Assembly (NCBI GenBank): GCA_018052945.1
Contig: JAGPMH010000012.1
Coordinates: 1 to 43,393 of the forward strand
From: Negativicutes bacterium
GTDB lineage: Bacteria > Bacillota > Negativicutes > JAGPMH01
DNA: 43,393 bases
Direction: 5' to 3'
This document shows, piece after piece, positions 15,580 to 23,596 of the stretch. Below the pieces are notes generated by a model. It searched no databases and was not told the DNA's origin. It worked only from the letters and a program-made list of their open reading frames with translations. The stretch's first letter is position 1. Every line of letters begins with the position of its first letter. A program made the position numbers and the translations under genes.

Positions 15580-17379
15580 ATGCAAAGCAAGATTCAAGAA
15601 CAATTAAAATTACTGCCAACTAATCCAGGCGTTTATTTAATGAAAAATGAACAAGCTAAAATAATTTATGTGGGTAAAGCCATTAATTTAAAAAATAGAG
15701 TTAAATCATATTTTCAAAGTAGCAAAAATCATTCGCCCAAAGTAAAATCAATGGTAGAGAAAATTAGTGATTTTGAATATATTATTACGGCCAATGAGAT
15801 TGAAGCACTAATTTTAGAATGCAACTTAATCAAAAAATATAGACCTAAATATAATATTAGTTTACGCGATGATAAAACTTATCCTTATATTAAAGTTACC
15901 TTAAATGAAGATTATCCGACAGTAAGCATTACTCGAAAAATTTTAAAAGATGGTGCTAAATATTTTGGGCCATATACCAGTGCCGGGGCGGTGCATGAAG
16001 TGTTAAACTTATTAAAGAAGCTCTTTCAAATTAGGAGTTGCCGTCAAATGAATACTAAGCGTCCTTGCTTGGAGTTTCATATTAAGCGTTGTTTAGCACC
16101 TTGTACCGGCAGAGTAGCGAAAAGTGAGTATCGTGAAATGATTAAAAGCTTATGTTTATTTTTGGAAGGCCGTAATGAGGTTGTTTTAAAAGAGCTGACT
16201 AGTAGGATGCAAATAGCTGCGGAAAATTTTCAATTCGAGTTGGCAGCAAAATTGCGCGATCAAGTTTTGGCTATTGAAAAAATAAGTGCTAAGCAAAACA
16301 TTATTATTGGCAGTAGTGACCAAGATATTATCGGGCTAGCACGCAAAGCTGACGAAGCTTGTATTCAAATTTTCTTTATTCGTAGTGGTAAGATGATTGG
16401 TCGCGATCATTTTTTGTTAAATGGTACAGAAGATGAAACTGACAGTGCGTTATTAAATGCTTTTCTTGAACAATATTATAATAAGGCTACTTTTATTCCT
16501 AAGGAAATATTATTACCGGCAGAAATTGAAAATGAAGAAATTTTAAGTGCTTGGCTGTCTCAAAAGAAAAATGCCAAAGTAAGTTTTGGACTGCCACAGC
16601 GTGGTGTAAAAAAAGAAATGGTGCTGATGGCTAATGATAATGCCGTGGTGGTATTAGAAGAACAAATGATAAAAAATAGTGCTGGCTTAGAACAGACGGT
16701 GGGAGCAATGAAGGATTTAGGGCGTTATTTAAGAATGGAGAAAGAATTAAAGCGGATAGAATGTTTTGATATTTCACATATTCAAGGTTCGGAAACTGTG
16801 GCGTCAATGGTTGTTTTTAGCAATGGAGCTCCTGATAAACAAGAATATCGTCGCTATAAATTAAAATCGGTAGAAGGAAAGCCTGATGATTTTAAATCAA
16901 TGCAGGAAGTTGTGGGGCGACGTTATCGACAAAGTGATGGTATTATGCCGGATTTAATCATTATTGATGGCGGTAAAGGTCAATTAAATTCAGCATTAGA
17001 AATTATTAGAGCCTTAGGACATTACCAAATTCCGGTGGTAGGACTGGCTAAGCAATTTGAATATGTTTTTTTAGAAGGGCAGAGTGAACCGGTGATATTG
17101 CCTCCTAATTCCAAAGCGTTATATTTGATTCAGCGAATTAGAGATGAAGCACATCGCTTTGCGATTACATATCATCGAAAATTACGTCATAAACGAAATT
17201 TGGTTTCAGTATTAGATCATATCGAGGGAATTGGTCCGACAAGACGCAAGGCGTTATGGGATGCTTTTGGGAGTATTGCGGAGATTAAAAAAGCGAAGAT
17301 AACTGATTTGACAGCAGTACCGGGCATTAGTGAAAATATTGCGAATAATATTGTGAAGTATTTTAAAAATTCAATATGA
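15580..17379 (+). CDS. uvrC: Excinuclease ABC subunit C
   Basis: UvrC makes both incisions around a bulky DNA lesion in nucleotide excision repair, working with UvrA and UvrB. The 599-residue protein starts with the GIY-YIG nuclease (GVYLMKNEQAKIIYVGKA), has a central UVR motif near residue 210 that contacts UvrB, an RNase H-like nuclease (ECFDISHIQGSETVASMVVF) and C-terminal helix-hairpin-helix motifs (IEGIGPTRRKALW, VPGISENIANNI). I chose ATG 15580 because GGGGGAG sits 7-8 bp upstream; an upstream in-frame GTG at 15535 lacks a site. It is a stand-alone gene here, divergent from the biotin carboxylase. Confidence 0.96.
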   Translation: MQSKIQEQLKLLPTNPGVYLMKNEQAKIIYVGKAINLKNRVKSYFQSSKNHSPKVKSMVEKISDFEYIITANEIEALILECNLIKKYRPKYNISLRDDKTYPYIKVTLNEDYPTVSITRKILKDGAKYFGPYTSAGAVHEVLNLLKKLFQIRSCRQMNTKRPCLEFHIKRCLAPCTGRVAKSEYREMIKSLCLFLEGRNEVVLKELTSRMQIAAENFQFELAAKLRDQVLAIEKISAKQNIIIGSSDQDIIGLARKADEACIQIFFIRSGKMIGRDHFLLNGTEDETDSALLNAFLEQYYNKATFIPKEILLPAEIENEEILSAWLSQKKNAKVSFGLPQRGVKKEMVLMANDNAVVVLEEQMIKNSAGLEQTVGAMKDLGRYLRMEKELKRIECFDISHIQGSETVASMVVFSNGAPDKQEYRRYKLKSVEGKPDDFKSMQEVVGRRYRQSDGIMPDLIIIDGGKGQLNSALEIIRALGHYQIPVVGLAKQFEYVFLEGQSEPVILPPNSKALYLIQRIRDEAHRFAITYHRKLRHKRNLVSVLDHIEGIGPTRRKALWDAFGSIAEIKKAKITDLTAVPGISENIANNIVKYFKNSI

Positions 17380-17472
17380 ATACAAGGTATTTTGAAAATA
17401 TTTCTTGCTATGAGATAAATACGAGTGTTACAATTAAACAGTAATTATTATTAATAAAGGCGGGGATATAAC

Positions 17473-17631
17473 ATGGAAAAATGGATTTGTGAACTTTGTG
17501 GCTATGAGTATGATGAAGCAACTGGTGATAGCGATAACGGTATTGCTGCAGGTACTAAATTTGAAGATATTCCGGAAGACTGGGTTTGTCCATTATGTGG
17601 TGCCGGTAAAAGCGAATTTAAAAAATCTTAA
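17473..17631 (+). CDS. Rubredoxin
   Basis: This 52-residue protein binds one iron through four cysteines: CELCGY near residues 6-9 and CPLCGAGK at residues 39-42. The central [14 protein letters not shown] segment is classical rubredoxin. Rubredoxins pass single electrons, commonly to rubrerythrin, desulfoferrodoxin or oxygen-reducing flavoproteins in anaerobes. An AAAGGCGGGG site lies before ATG 17473. It forms its own short unit, 93 bp after uvrC and ended by a strong bidirectional terminator. No reductase or oxidoreductase partner is adjacent. Confidence 0.95.
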   Translation: MEKWICELCGYEYDEATGDSDNGIAAGTKFEDIPEDWVCPLCGAGKSEFKKS

Positions 17632-17636
17632 TAAAT

Positions 17637-17683
17637 AAAAAAATGCCGAAACATCAGAGCAAAAGATGTTTCGGCATTTTTTT
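17637..17683. terminator. Bidirectional terminator, rubredoxin / histidine kinase
   Basis: The arms 17637-17655 and 17665-17683 are perfectly complementary over 19 bp (core ATGCCGAAACATC), with A and T tracts on either side. It serves the convergent rubredoxin and kinase genes; the right arm reaches the kinase stop codon. Confidence 0.92.
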
Positions 17684-19460
17684 ATTGTGCTAACGGAATG
17701 GAAAAAGTGATGGTTGTTCCTTGGTTGACTTTGCTTTGAACTGTTATTTGTCCACCAAGTAGTTCAACGATGAATTTTACTAAAGATAATCCTAGTCCTG
17801 AACCGCCAGCAATTCTGGTTCTGGCTTTGTCCACGCGATAAAAACGATCGAAAATATGTGGTAAATCTTCAGGACTAATACCGATGCCATTGTCGCTGAC
17901 AGTAATAAAAGCAAAATCTTCAGTACATTCATATTGTAACGTTATTAACCCGTTTTCCGGAGTATATTTAATACTATTTTCTACTAAGTTGATGATTATT
18001 TGCATAACCCAGTCGTGATTTGCCATGATTACAGAGTTTTGGCAACAGGTATTAATAATAAGTTGTTGTTTTTTTTCAGCAATTTGTTGGTGCAGTCTTT
18101 TTTTGATTTCAGTAAAGATTTCTAACAAATTAATTGGTTGTAAATTTATTTGTTCTCGATATTCAGCAGAATCAAGTTTTGCCAATTGTAATAAATCTTT
18201 GAGTAACCGACTCATTCTTTCAGCTTCAGTATAGATGATCTTTAAAAATTTTTCGCACAGCGCTTCATCTTTATAAGCGCCATCTAGTAGGGTTTCGCTA
18301 AAACCTTTAATAGCGGTGAGTGGAGTCGCTAATTCATGGGAAGCATTAGCGACAAAGTCTACTTGGCGTTCATAAATTTCTTGAATAACAGTAATATCAT
18401 GAAAAACAGTGAGAATTTTATCGGGGGAAACAGTATGTTGTGAAAGTGGAGCGAAAAAAACCTGGAAAGTTTTTTTGGTGTTATTAATGCTAATGGTAGT
18501 GGTTATTAATTTGTTTTGTCCGGAAGCAAAGACTTCATGGGCAGTTTGACCAAGGAGTGTATTGCCTAAAACACTAATACTATGTTTACCGAGCATTTCT
18601 GCAGTGATATTAAAGATTTCCCGAGCTTTTTTATTGATCGAGGTTACGTTGCCGTATTGATCCAGTAAAATAATGGCATTATCCATTTGCTCTAAAATCA
18701 AAGCTAGTTTTTGTGCTTCGGCATTAGTTTCATTGATTTTTTCTTGTAATCCGGAGGTTAATTTATTAAGGGTTAGAGCTAGGATTTCTAGTTCATCACC
18801 GGTATTTAAATGAATTTTTTGCTGAAGATTGCCATTAATGATATTTTTGGCTGCTAACGTTATCTCTTCAATTGGGGTAGTATATTTTTTCCCTAGCCAG
18901 AAACTTAAGATAAAGCTACACAGGATTGTAAAAAACATTGCACCGATAATATTACTGCGAATATTGTCAAAGGCAGTTTCAATGGGGCGTAATGTTTCGG
19001 CAATTCGTACTATGGCAATTATTTGGTTATTATTATATACTGGTAAAGCTACATAGAGCATGTTTTTTTCAATAGTGTTACTATACCGTAGAGCCGTAGC
19101 ATATGAAGCTGTCAAAGCGTCTTGAAATTCAACCCGATTGGCGTGATTGTCCATATTAGTTGGAGTTTCCCAAGAATCGGCCATAACATTACCATTGGGG
19201 TTGATAATAGTAATTCTTAAATTATTCATTGGGTTAAATTTTTTGAGCTCGGTATCAAGTTGTTGTTGATTTCCCGAGATTAAATATGATTCCATAAAGC
19301 CTTCAATGATTTTTCCGTTAGTTACCAGATGCTCAGTTTGTAATTTGAGATTTTGTTGAGAGAAAAAATATAATAAATAAGAAATTAAACCAATTAAAGC
19401 TAATGTTATTAAGGTTATAAAAGAAAAAATGACTCTATTTTTAATGCCGAATTTAAACAT
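17682..19460 (-). CDS. PhoR-like sensor histidine kinase
   Basis: This membrane kinase has 592 residues. TM1 is near residues 10-33, an extracytoplasmic sensor of about 140 residues follows, then TM2 near 170-190 and HAMP. A PAS domain (about 245-355) precedes the HisKA box FVANASHELATPL with the phosphorylated His375, and the ATPase domain has N-box NLVENSIKYTPENG and DNGIGI. PAS plus HAMP plus this kinase type matches PhoR/WalK. I chose ATG 19460, preceded by GGGAGG; a longer upstream reading is unlikely. No response regulator is adjacent, so its partner lies elsewhere. Its closeness to pst genes with a Pho box suggests phosphate sensing, but this is inference. The usual Arg or Lys after HEL is Ala. 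Confidence 0.87.
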   Translation of the reverse strand: MFKFGIKNRVIFSFITLITLALIGLISYLLYFFSQQNLKLQTEHLVTNGKIIEGFMESYLISGNQQQLDTELKKFNPMNNLRITIINPNGNVMADSWETPTNMDNHANRVEFQDALTASYATALRYSNTIEKNMLYVALPVYNNNQIIAIVRIAETLRPIETAFDNIRSNIIGAMFFTILCSFILSFWLGKKYTTPIEEITLAAKNIINGNLQQKIHLNTGDELEILALTLNKLTSGLQEKINETNAEAQKLALILEQMDNAIILLDQYGNVTSINKKAREIFNITAEMLGKHSISVLGNTLLGQTAHEVFASGQNKLITTTISINNTKKTFQVFFAPLSQHTVSPDKILTVFHDITVIQEIYERQVDFVANASHELATPLTAIKGFSETLLDGAYKDEALCEKFLKIIYTEAERMSRLLKDLLQLAKLDSAEYREQINLQPINLLEIFTEIKKRLHQQIAEKKQQLIINTCCQNSVIMANHDWVMQIIINLVENSIKYTPENGLITLQYECTEDFAFITVSDNGIGISPEDLPHIFDRFYRVDKARTRIAGGSGLGLSLVKFIVELLGGQITVQSKVNQGTTITFSIPLAQ

Positions 19461-19587
19461 AACATCCCTCCTGATAAAATAATTATCGGTGCTATTACAA
19501 AAATAGTCTAGATTTATTTTTGGCATTGCTTAACAAAATGACAAGTTTATATTATAGTATAAGATGAGTTAGTAGGAGGAGCGGTAT

Positions 19588-20742
19588 ATGCAAAATGAAC
19601 ACAATAATTTTTTAATTGTTACAGCATCCATTGGGGCAGGCCATAATAGAGCGGCTCAAGCAATTGCCGCTGAAATAAAAGCTGAAAATCCGACAGCAAA
19701 GATTCATATTGTTGATTTTATGTCTACTAAGACAGCTTATCTTAATAATATGTTGAAATTGATATATCTAAAAATGCTAATGCTGTTACCGACGATGTAT
19801 GAGCTGTTATATAATTGGAGTGGCGGTAATATCAAAGGAGCCTCTATTAAAAGATTATTAGCGGTTGCCATGAGAAAAGATATGGAAGGCTTGATAAAGC
19901 GTTATCAGGCTAAAACTGTTATTTGTACTCATCCTTTTCCTTGTGCGGCAGCGTCATACTTAAAAAGAAAGAAAACCTGCGATTTTTTATTAGCCGGAGT
20001 GATAACTGATTTTGCGATTCATCAGCTGTGGATATATAAACAAGTTGATTTGTACTTTGTGGCAAATGCTGAGTTAAAACAAAAATTAGTAGAAAAAGGC
20101 ATTGAGGTTGGTGCTATTAATGTTACCGGTATTCCGATTGCCCTTTCTTTTAACGTAGTGCAAGATAAGGAGAAAATTGCCCTGAAACTAGGCCTTGATT
20201 TGAATAAACATATTATTTTAATTATGGGTGGCGGCTTAGGGATGGGTGGGGTCAAGGATACCTTGCAGAGTTTAGAACAGCTGGCTGAAGAAATTCAAAT
20301 TCTCGTTGTGGCGGGTGAAAATGACTGTCTACAAGACAGTTTGCAAAAATTTGCGTTAAAGTCACGGCATCATATTAAAATATGGGGTTACTCTGATAAT
20401 ATTCAAGAATTAATGGCAGTAGCACAGCTGTTAATCAGTAAACCCGGTGCACTAACGATTAGCGAAGCTTTAGCGATGGAATTGCCCATGATCTTATGTG
20501 AACCGATTCCGGGACAAGAAAAAGAAAATGCACAGTTTGTTGAAACTAAAGGTGCGGCGGTTTGGGTTAAAAATAAAAAAGATATTCCGGAAGTTGTAGC
20601 GGAATATTTAAAAAATAAGCAAACTCTGTTAAAGATGAGAAGTAGAGCCAAGGAATATAAAAAACCATTGGCGGCCAAGGAAATTATCAATATTATTTTT
20701 AAAAAGATTAACAGTAAAATAAATAATGTAGTAGAGTTATAA
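19588..20742 (+). CDS. MGDG-synthase-type glycosyltransferase (UgtP-like)
   Basis: This 384-residue GT-B enzyme starts with the MGDG synthase N-terminal domain (FLIVTASIGAGHNRAAQAI) and carries a C-terminal nucleotide-sugar domain (LIMGGGLGMGGV, then SKPGALTISEALAMELPMI with the donor-binding Glu). The family includes diacylglycerol glucosyltransferases making glycolipids, and the MurG fold. A membrane-associated role in glycolipid synthesis is likely; the exact acceptor cannot be read. An AGGAGG site precedes ATG 19588. It is divergent from the PhoR-like kinase and upstream of pstS. In several bacteria glycolipids replace phospholipids under phosphate limitation, which would fit this neighbourhood, but its own promoter shows no clear Pho box. 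Confidence 0.85.
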   Translation: MQNEHNNFLIVTASIGAGHNRAAQAIAAEIKAENPTAKIHIVDFMSTKTAYLNNMLKLIYLKMLMLLPTMYELLYNWSGGNIKGASIKRLLAVAMRKDMEGLIKRYQAKTVICTHPFPCAAASYLKRKKTCDFLLAGVITDFAIHQLWIYKQVDLYFVANAELKQKLVEKGIEVGAINVTGIPIALSFNVVQDKEKIALKLGLDLNKHIILIMGGGLGMGGVKDTLQSLEQLAEEIQILVVAGENDCLQDSLQKFALKSRHHIKIWGYSDNIQELMAVAQLLISKPGALTISEALAMELPMILCEPIPGQEKENAQFVETKGAAVWVKNKKDIPEVVAEYLKNKQTLLKMRSRAKEYKKPLAAKEIINIIFKKINSKINNVVEL

Positions 20743-20780
20743 AAATAGATTGTTGCAAAATTTTGCGGCAATCTATTTTT
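20741..20780 (+). terminator. Glycosyltransferase gene terminator
   Basis: AAAAATAGATTG and CAATCTATTTTT are perfect outer arms and TTGCAAAA/TTTTGCGG continue the stem with two wobbles, giving a near-20-bp hairpin directly at the stop codon, followed by a T run. Confidence 0.9.
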
Positions 20781-20796
20781 GTTTTTAATGCAGAAG

Positions 20797-20850
20797 TTAA
20801 CAATTTCTTAACAAAGTCTTAACACTTAAAACTAAAACTTATCTTACAAT
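20797..20850 (+). promoter_or_regulatory. Pho box and promoter of pstS
   Basis: Three perfect TTAACA boxes occur at 20797-20802, 20808-20813 and 20819-20824, each 11 bp apart (6 bp plus 5-bp spacers). This is the Gram-positive PhoP box pattern. A -10 element TACAAT follows at 20845-20850, and the pstS start is 36 bp further on. No good -35 is present, as expected for an activator-dependent promoter. Confidence 0.82.
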
Positions 20851-20886
20851 TTAATTAAGTTAATTAAAAAAATTGGAGGAAATAAA

Positions 20887-21735
20887 ATGAACTTTTTACA
20901 AAAATCAAAAAAGATTATTGCAGTAGCAACCTTGTTGTCAGGTTTGGCGTTATTTGCCGGTTGTGGCGGACAAAAAGCAGAAGAGGCTATTAGTGGAACA
21001 GTAAGTGCTTCCGGTTCAACCGCATTATTACCATTGCTGAAACCGGCGCAAGAAGAATTTCATAAAAAACATGAAAAAGTAACTGTCAACATAGCGGGGG
21101 GCGGTTCTTTTACAGGGATGAATCAAGTAGCCGCGGGAGCGGTACAAATTGGTAACTCTGATGTTAATTTACCGGCTGACTTTAAAGATAAAGGTTTAGT
21201 TGACCATAAAGTTGTTGTGTTGCCGTTCGTCTTTATTGCCAATAAAGATGTTAATGTTAATAACTTAAGTGCTGAGCAATATGTAAATATCTTAACCGGT
21301 AAGATTACGAACTGGAAGGAAGTTGGTGGGAAAGATCAAAAAATCACTATAATCCACCGGGCGAAATCATCAGGGTCAAGAGCGACAATTTCAGAGACAG
21401 TATTAAAAGGTGCTAACTTTACTGATAATGCGATTATCCAAGACTCTAATGGGGCTGTGAAAACAGCGATTGCCAGCACACCGGGAGCGATTGGTTATGT
21501 TGATGCTCCGTATGCTGACGATACGATAAAAATTCTTGACTTTAATGGTGTAAAATATTCTGCTGATGCAGTAATAAATGGAACATATCCGGTGTACTCC
21601 TACGGGCATATGTATACTAAAGGAGCTCCTACCGGTGCAGTAAAAAGCTTTATTGACTATGTTATGAGCCCTGAGTTCCAAGATGTATATGTGGAAAAAG
21701 CAGGCTTCATTCCGGTTACAAAAATGAAAAAATAA
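20887..21735 (+). CDS. pstS: Phosphate ABC transporter substrate-binding lipoprotein
   Basis: PstS captures phosphate outside the cytoplasmic membrane and delivers it to PstCA. The signal peptide ends in lipobox LFAGC with Cys26 as the lipidation site. Phosphate-binding motifs are SASGSTALLPLL and the loop GGGSFTGMNQV, then RAKSSGSRATISE. At 282 residues the protein is a normal length for the short PstS type. A GGAGG site precedes the ATG. A hairpin follows the gene and probably lowers expression of pstCA relative to pstS, as is usual in binding-protein operons. The Pho box upstream indicates induction under phosphate limitation. Confidence 0.94.
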   Translation: MNFLQKSKKIIAVATLLSGLALFAGCGGQKAEEAISGTVSASGSTALLPLLKPAQEEFHKKHEKVTVNIAGGGSFTGMNQVAAGAVQIGNSDVNLPADFKDKGLVDHKVVVLPFVFIANKDVNVNNLSAEQYVNILTGKITNWKEVGGKDQKITIIHRAKSSGSRATISETVLKGANFTDNAIIQDSNGAVKTAIASTPGAIGYVDAPYADDTIKILDFNGVKYSADAVINGTYPVYSYGHMYTKGAPTGAVKSFIDYVMSPEFQDVYVEKAGFIPVTKMKK

Positions 21736-21755
21736 TCCGGTTTGTAATAGATGAT

Positions 21756-21784
21756 AAAAGCCCGCTGAATGCGGGCTTTTATTG
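21756..21784 (+). terminator. Hairpin after pstS, partial terminator
   Basis: AAAAGCCCGC (21756-21765) pairs perfectly with GCGGGCTTTT (21771-21780), followed by TATT. It sits between pstS and pstC and probably lets only part of the transcription through. Confidence 0.85.
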
Positions 21785-21822
21785 CCTTAAAGAATAGTAG
21801 TTAAAGAAAGAGGTAAGTAATT

Positions 21823-22710
21823 ATGATGGCGATTGATAACGATCATAAAATAAAACTGCTGTGTGATAAATACATAAAATACTTATTTATAGCTTGTGCC
21901 TTTTTTATGACAGTCATTATTTTCTCGATAATTTTATTTATCGGTAATCAAGGCTTAATGACGTTTAAAGATGTTGGTGTTATTGAATTTTTCTTCTCTA
22001 GTAAATGGGATCCTTGGGCCGGAGAATATGGAGCGGCTAGTTTTATTGTTGGCTCTATCACGGTAACGCTATTGGCAATTATTATTGGTGGGCCATTGGG
22101 CTTAGCCGGTGCCGTTTTTATGGCGAAAATTGCACCGAAATGGGTTAGAGAACTAATGAGACCAGCGACTGATTTATATGTTGCGATTCCTTCGGTAGTT
22201 TATGGATATATTGGGTTAACTTTATTTATTCCGTTTTTTCGAGATGTCTTTGGCGTTACTACCGGGTTTGGGGTATTTGTAGCCGGAGTGATTTTAGCAA
22301 TTATGATTTTGCCAACTGTTATCAGCATTTCCGAAGATGCGATTAGAGCAGTGCCAAAACCGTTGGAAGAAGCGTCTTTAGCGCTGGGGGCAACAAGATG
22401 GCAAACTATCTGGAAGGTTTTATTGCCAGCGGCATTACCTGGAGTTTTAACTTCAATCATTTTAGCAATGGCGCGAGCGATTGGGGAAACAATGGCAGTG
22501 CAAATGGTTATTGGTAATACTCCGTTGTTATTAAAAGGATTATTTACGCCAACCTCGGCCTTGACTAGCAATATTGTTGTAGAAATGGGTAATACCCCGT
22601 TTGGTTCAACTTGGGGCAACTCTTTATTTTTGATGGCGCTAGTTTTATTGATAATATCCTTAGGGATGATTTTAGGAATTAAAAAAATTGGGGCAAGGAG
22701 GGGCTTTTAA
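21823..22710 (+). CDS. pstC: Phosphate ABC transporter permease PstC
   Basis: This is one of the two membrane subunits of the high-affinity phosphate importer. It has 295 residues and six predicted transmembrane segments; the first spans about residues 20-45. The cytoplasmic coupling loop reads PLEEASLALGATRWQTIWKV, the EAA motif that contacts the PstB ATPase. ATG 21823 follows AAAGAGG; the second codon is also ATG. The stop overlaps the pstA start by one base (TAATG), so the two subunits are coupled. The MALVLLIISLGMILGI segment near the C-terminus is the last membrane span. Confidence 0.94.
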   Translation: MMAIDNDHKIKLLCDKYIKYLFIACAFFMTVIIFSIILFIGNQGLMTFKDVGVIEFFFSSKWDPWAGEYGAASFIVGSITVTLLAIIIGGPLGLAGAVFMAKIAPKWVRELMRPATDLYVAIPSVVYGYIGLTLFIPFFRDVFGVTTGFGVFVAGVILAIMILPTVISISEDAIRAVPKPLEEASLALGATRWQTIWKVLLPAALPGVLTSIILAMARAIGETMAVQMVIGNTPLLLKGLFTPTSALTSNIVVEMGNTPFGSTWGNSLFLMALVLLIISLGMILGIKKIGARRGF

Positions 22711-23567
22711 TGTCAGCAAAATTTAAAAATAGTCTTGCGACGTTTTGCTTATATCTGGCCGGTGGTTTAATTTTTGCAATCTTGCTATCTTTTTTAGGCT
22801 ATATCTTATATAAAGGGTTGCCGGTGTTATCGTTTGATTTTATTTTAGGGAAACCTAGTGATATTGAAGCGGGGGGCGGAGTTGGTCCGCAATTATTTAA
22901 TTCTTTTTATATTTTATTATTGTCAATGTTAGTTTCAATACCCCTAGCGATTGGTGCTGGAGTTTATTTAGCGGAATATGCTAAAGAAACCAGATTGACA
23001 AAAATTATCAGATTAAGTACGGAAAGTTTAGCAACAGTTCCTTCAATTGTATTAGGGTTGTTTGGAATGATTATTTTTGTTAATTTTTTAGGCTTTGGCT
23101 TTAGTATTATTGGTGGTGCGTTAACGTTATTACTGTTAAATTTACCGATTTTGGTCAGAGTAACTGAAGAAACGATTAAAACTATTCCGCCTAGTTATCG
23201 AGAAGCATCGTTGGCACTAGGGGCGACTAAGTGGCAAACTATTTGGAAGGTGGTACTGCCAAATGCTTTGCCGGGGATTATTACGGGGATTACGTTAACG
23301 GCTGGTCGAGCTTTGGGCGAAACGGCAATTTTGATTTTTACAGCTGGTACAACGGTTTCAAGACATCTGTTTGATACTGACTTATTTGCCGGTGGTGAGA
23401 CTTTAGCAGTGCATATGTGGTATTTGATGTCAACTGGCTTAGTACCGGATCGGGATCTGATTGCAAATGGTATTGGGGCCTTGCTGGTGATAATGATTTT
23501 AGTATTTAATTTTTTATTTGCGATTCCGGCAAGAATATTACAAAAGAGAATGGGGACAATGAAGTAA
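22710..23567 (+). CDS. pstA: Phosphate ABC transporter permease PstA
   Basis: This is the second membrane subunit of the phosphate importer, 285 residues with six predicted transmembrane segments. The EAA coupling motif is SYREASLALGATKWQTIWKV. Conserved features include LAEYAKETRLTKIIRLS and GRALGETAILIFTAG. It begins at the last base of pstC, preceded by AGGAGG in the pstC coding end. In most genomes pstB and phoU follow directly; here a chemoreceptor gene follows after 29 bp, so the ATPase must be supplied from elsewhere. Confidence 0.94.
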   Translation: MSAKFKNSLATFCLYLAGGLIFAILLSFLGYILYKGLPVLSFDFILGKPSDIEAGGGVGPQLFNSFYILLLSMLVSIPLAIGAGVYLAEYAKETRLTKIIRLSTESLATVPSIVLGLFGMIIFVNFLGFGFSIIGGALTLLLLNLPILVRVTEETIKTIPPSYREASLALGATKWQTIWKVVLPNALPGIITGITLTAGRALGETAILIFTAGTTVSRHLFDTDLFAGGETLAVHMWYLMSTGLVPDRDLIANGIGALLVIMILVFNFLFAIPARILQKRMGTMK

Positions 23568-23596
23568 ATAATACTAATACATAGGAGCTGAATGCG

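Noticed and set aside
22200-22619. Minus-strand open frame of 139 codons opposite pstC
   Set aside because: Antisense shadow of a conserved membrane protein gene; a similar one lies opposite pstA at 23195-23608, as expected from codon bias.
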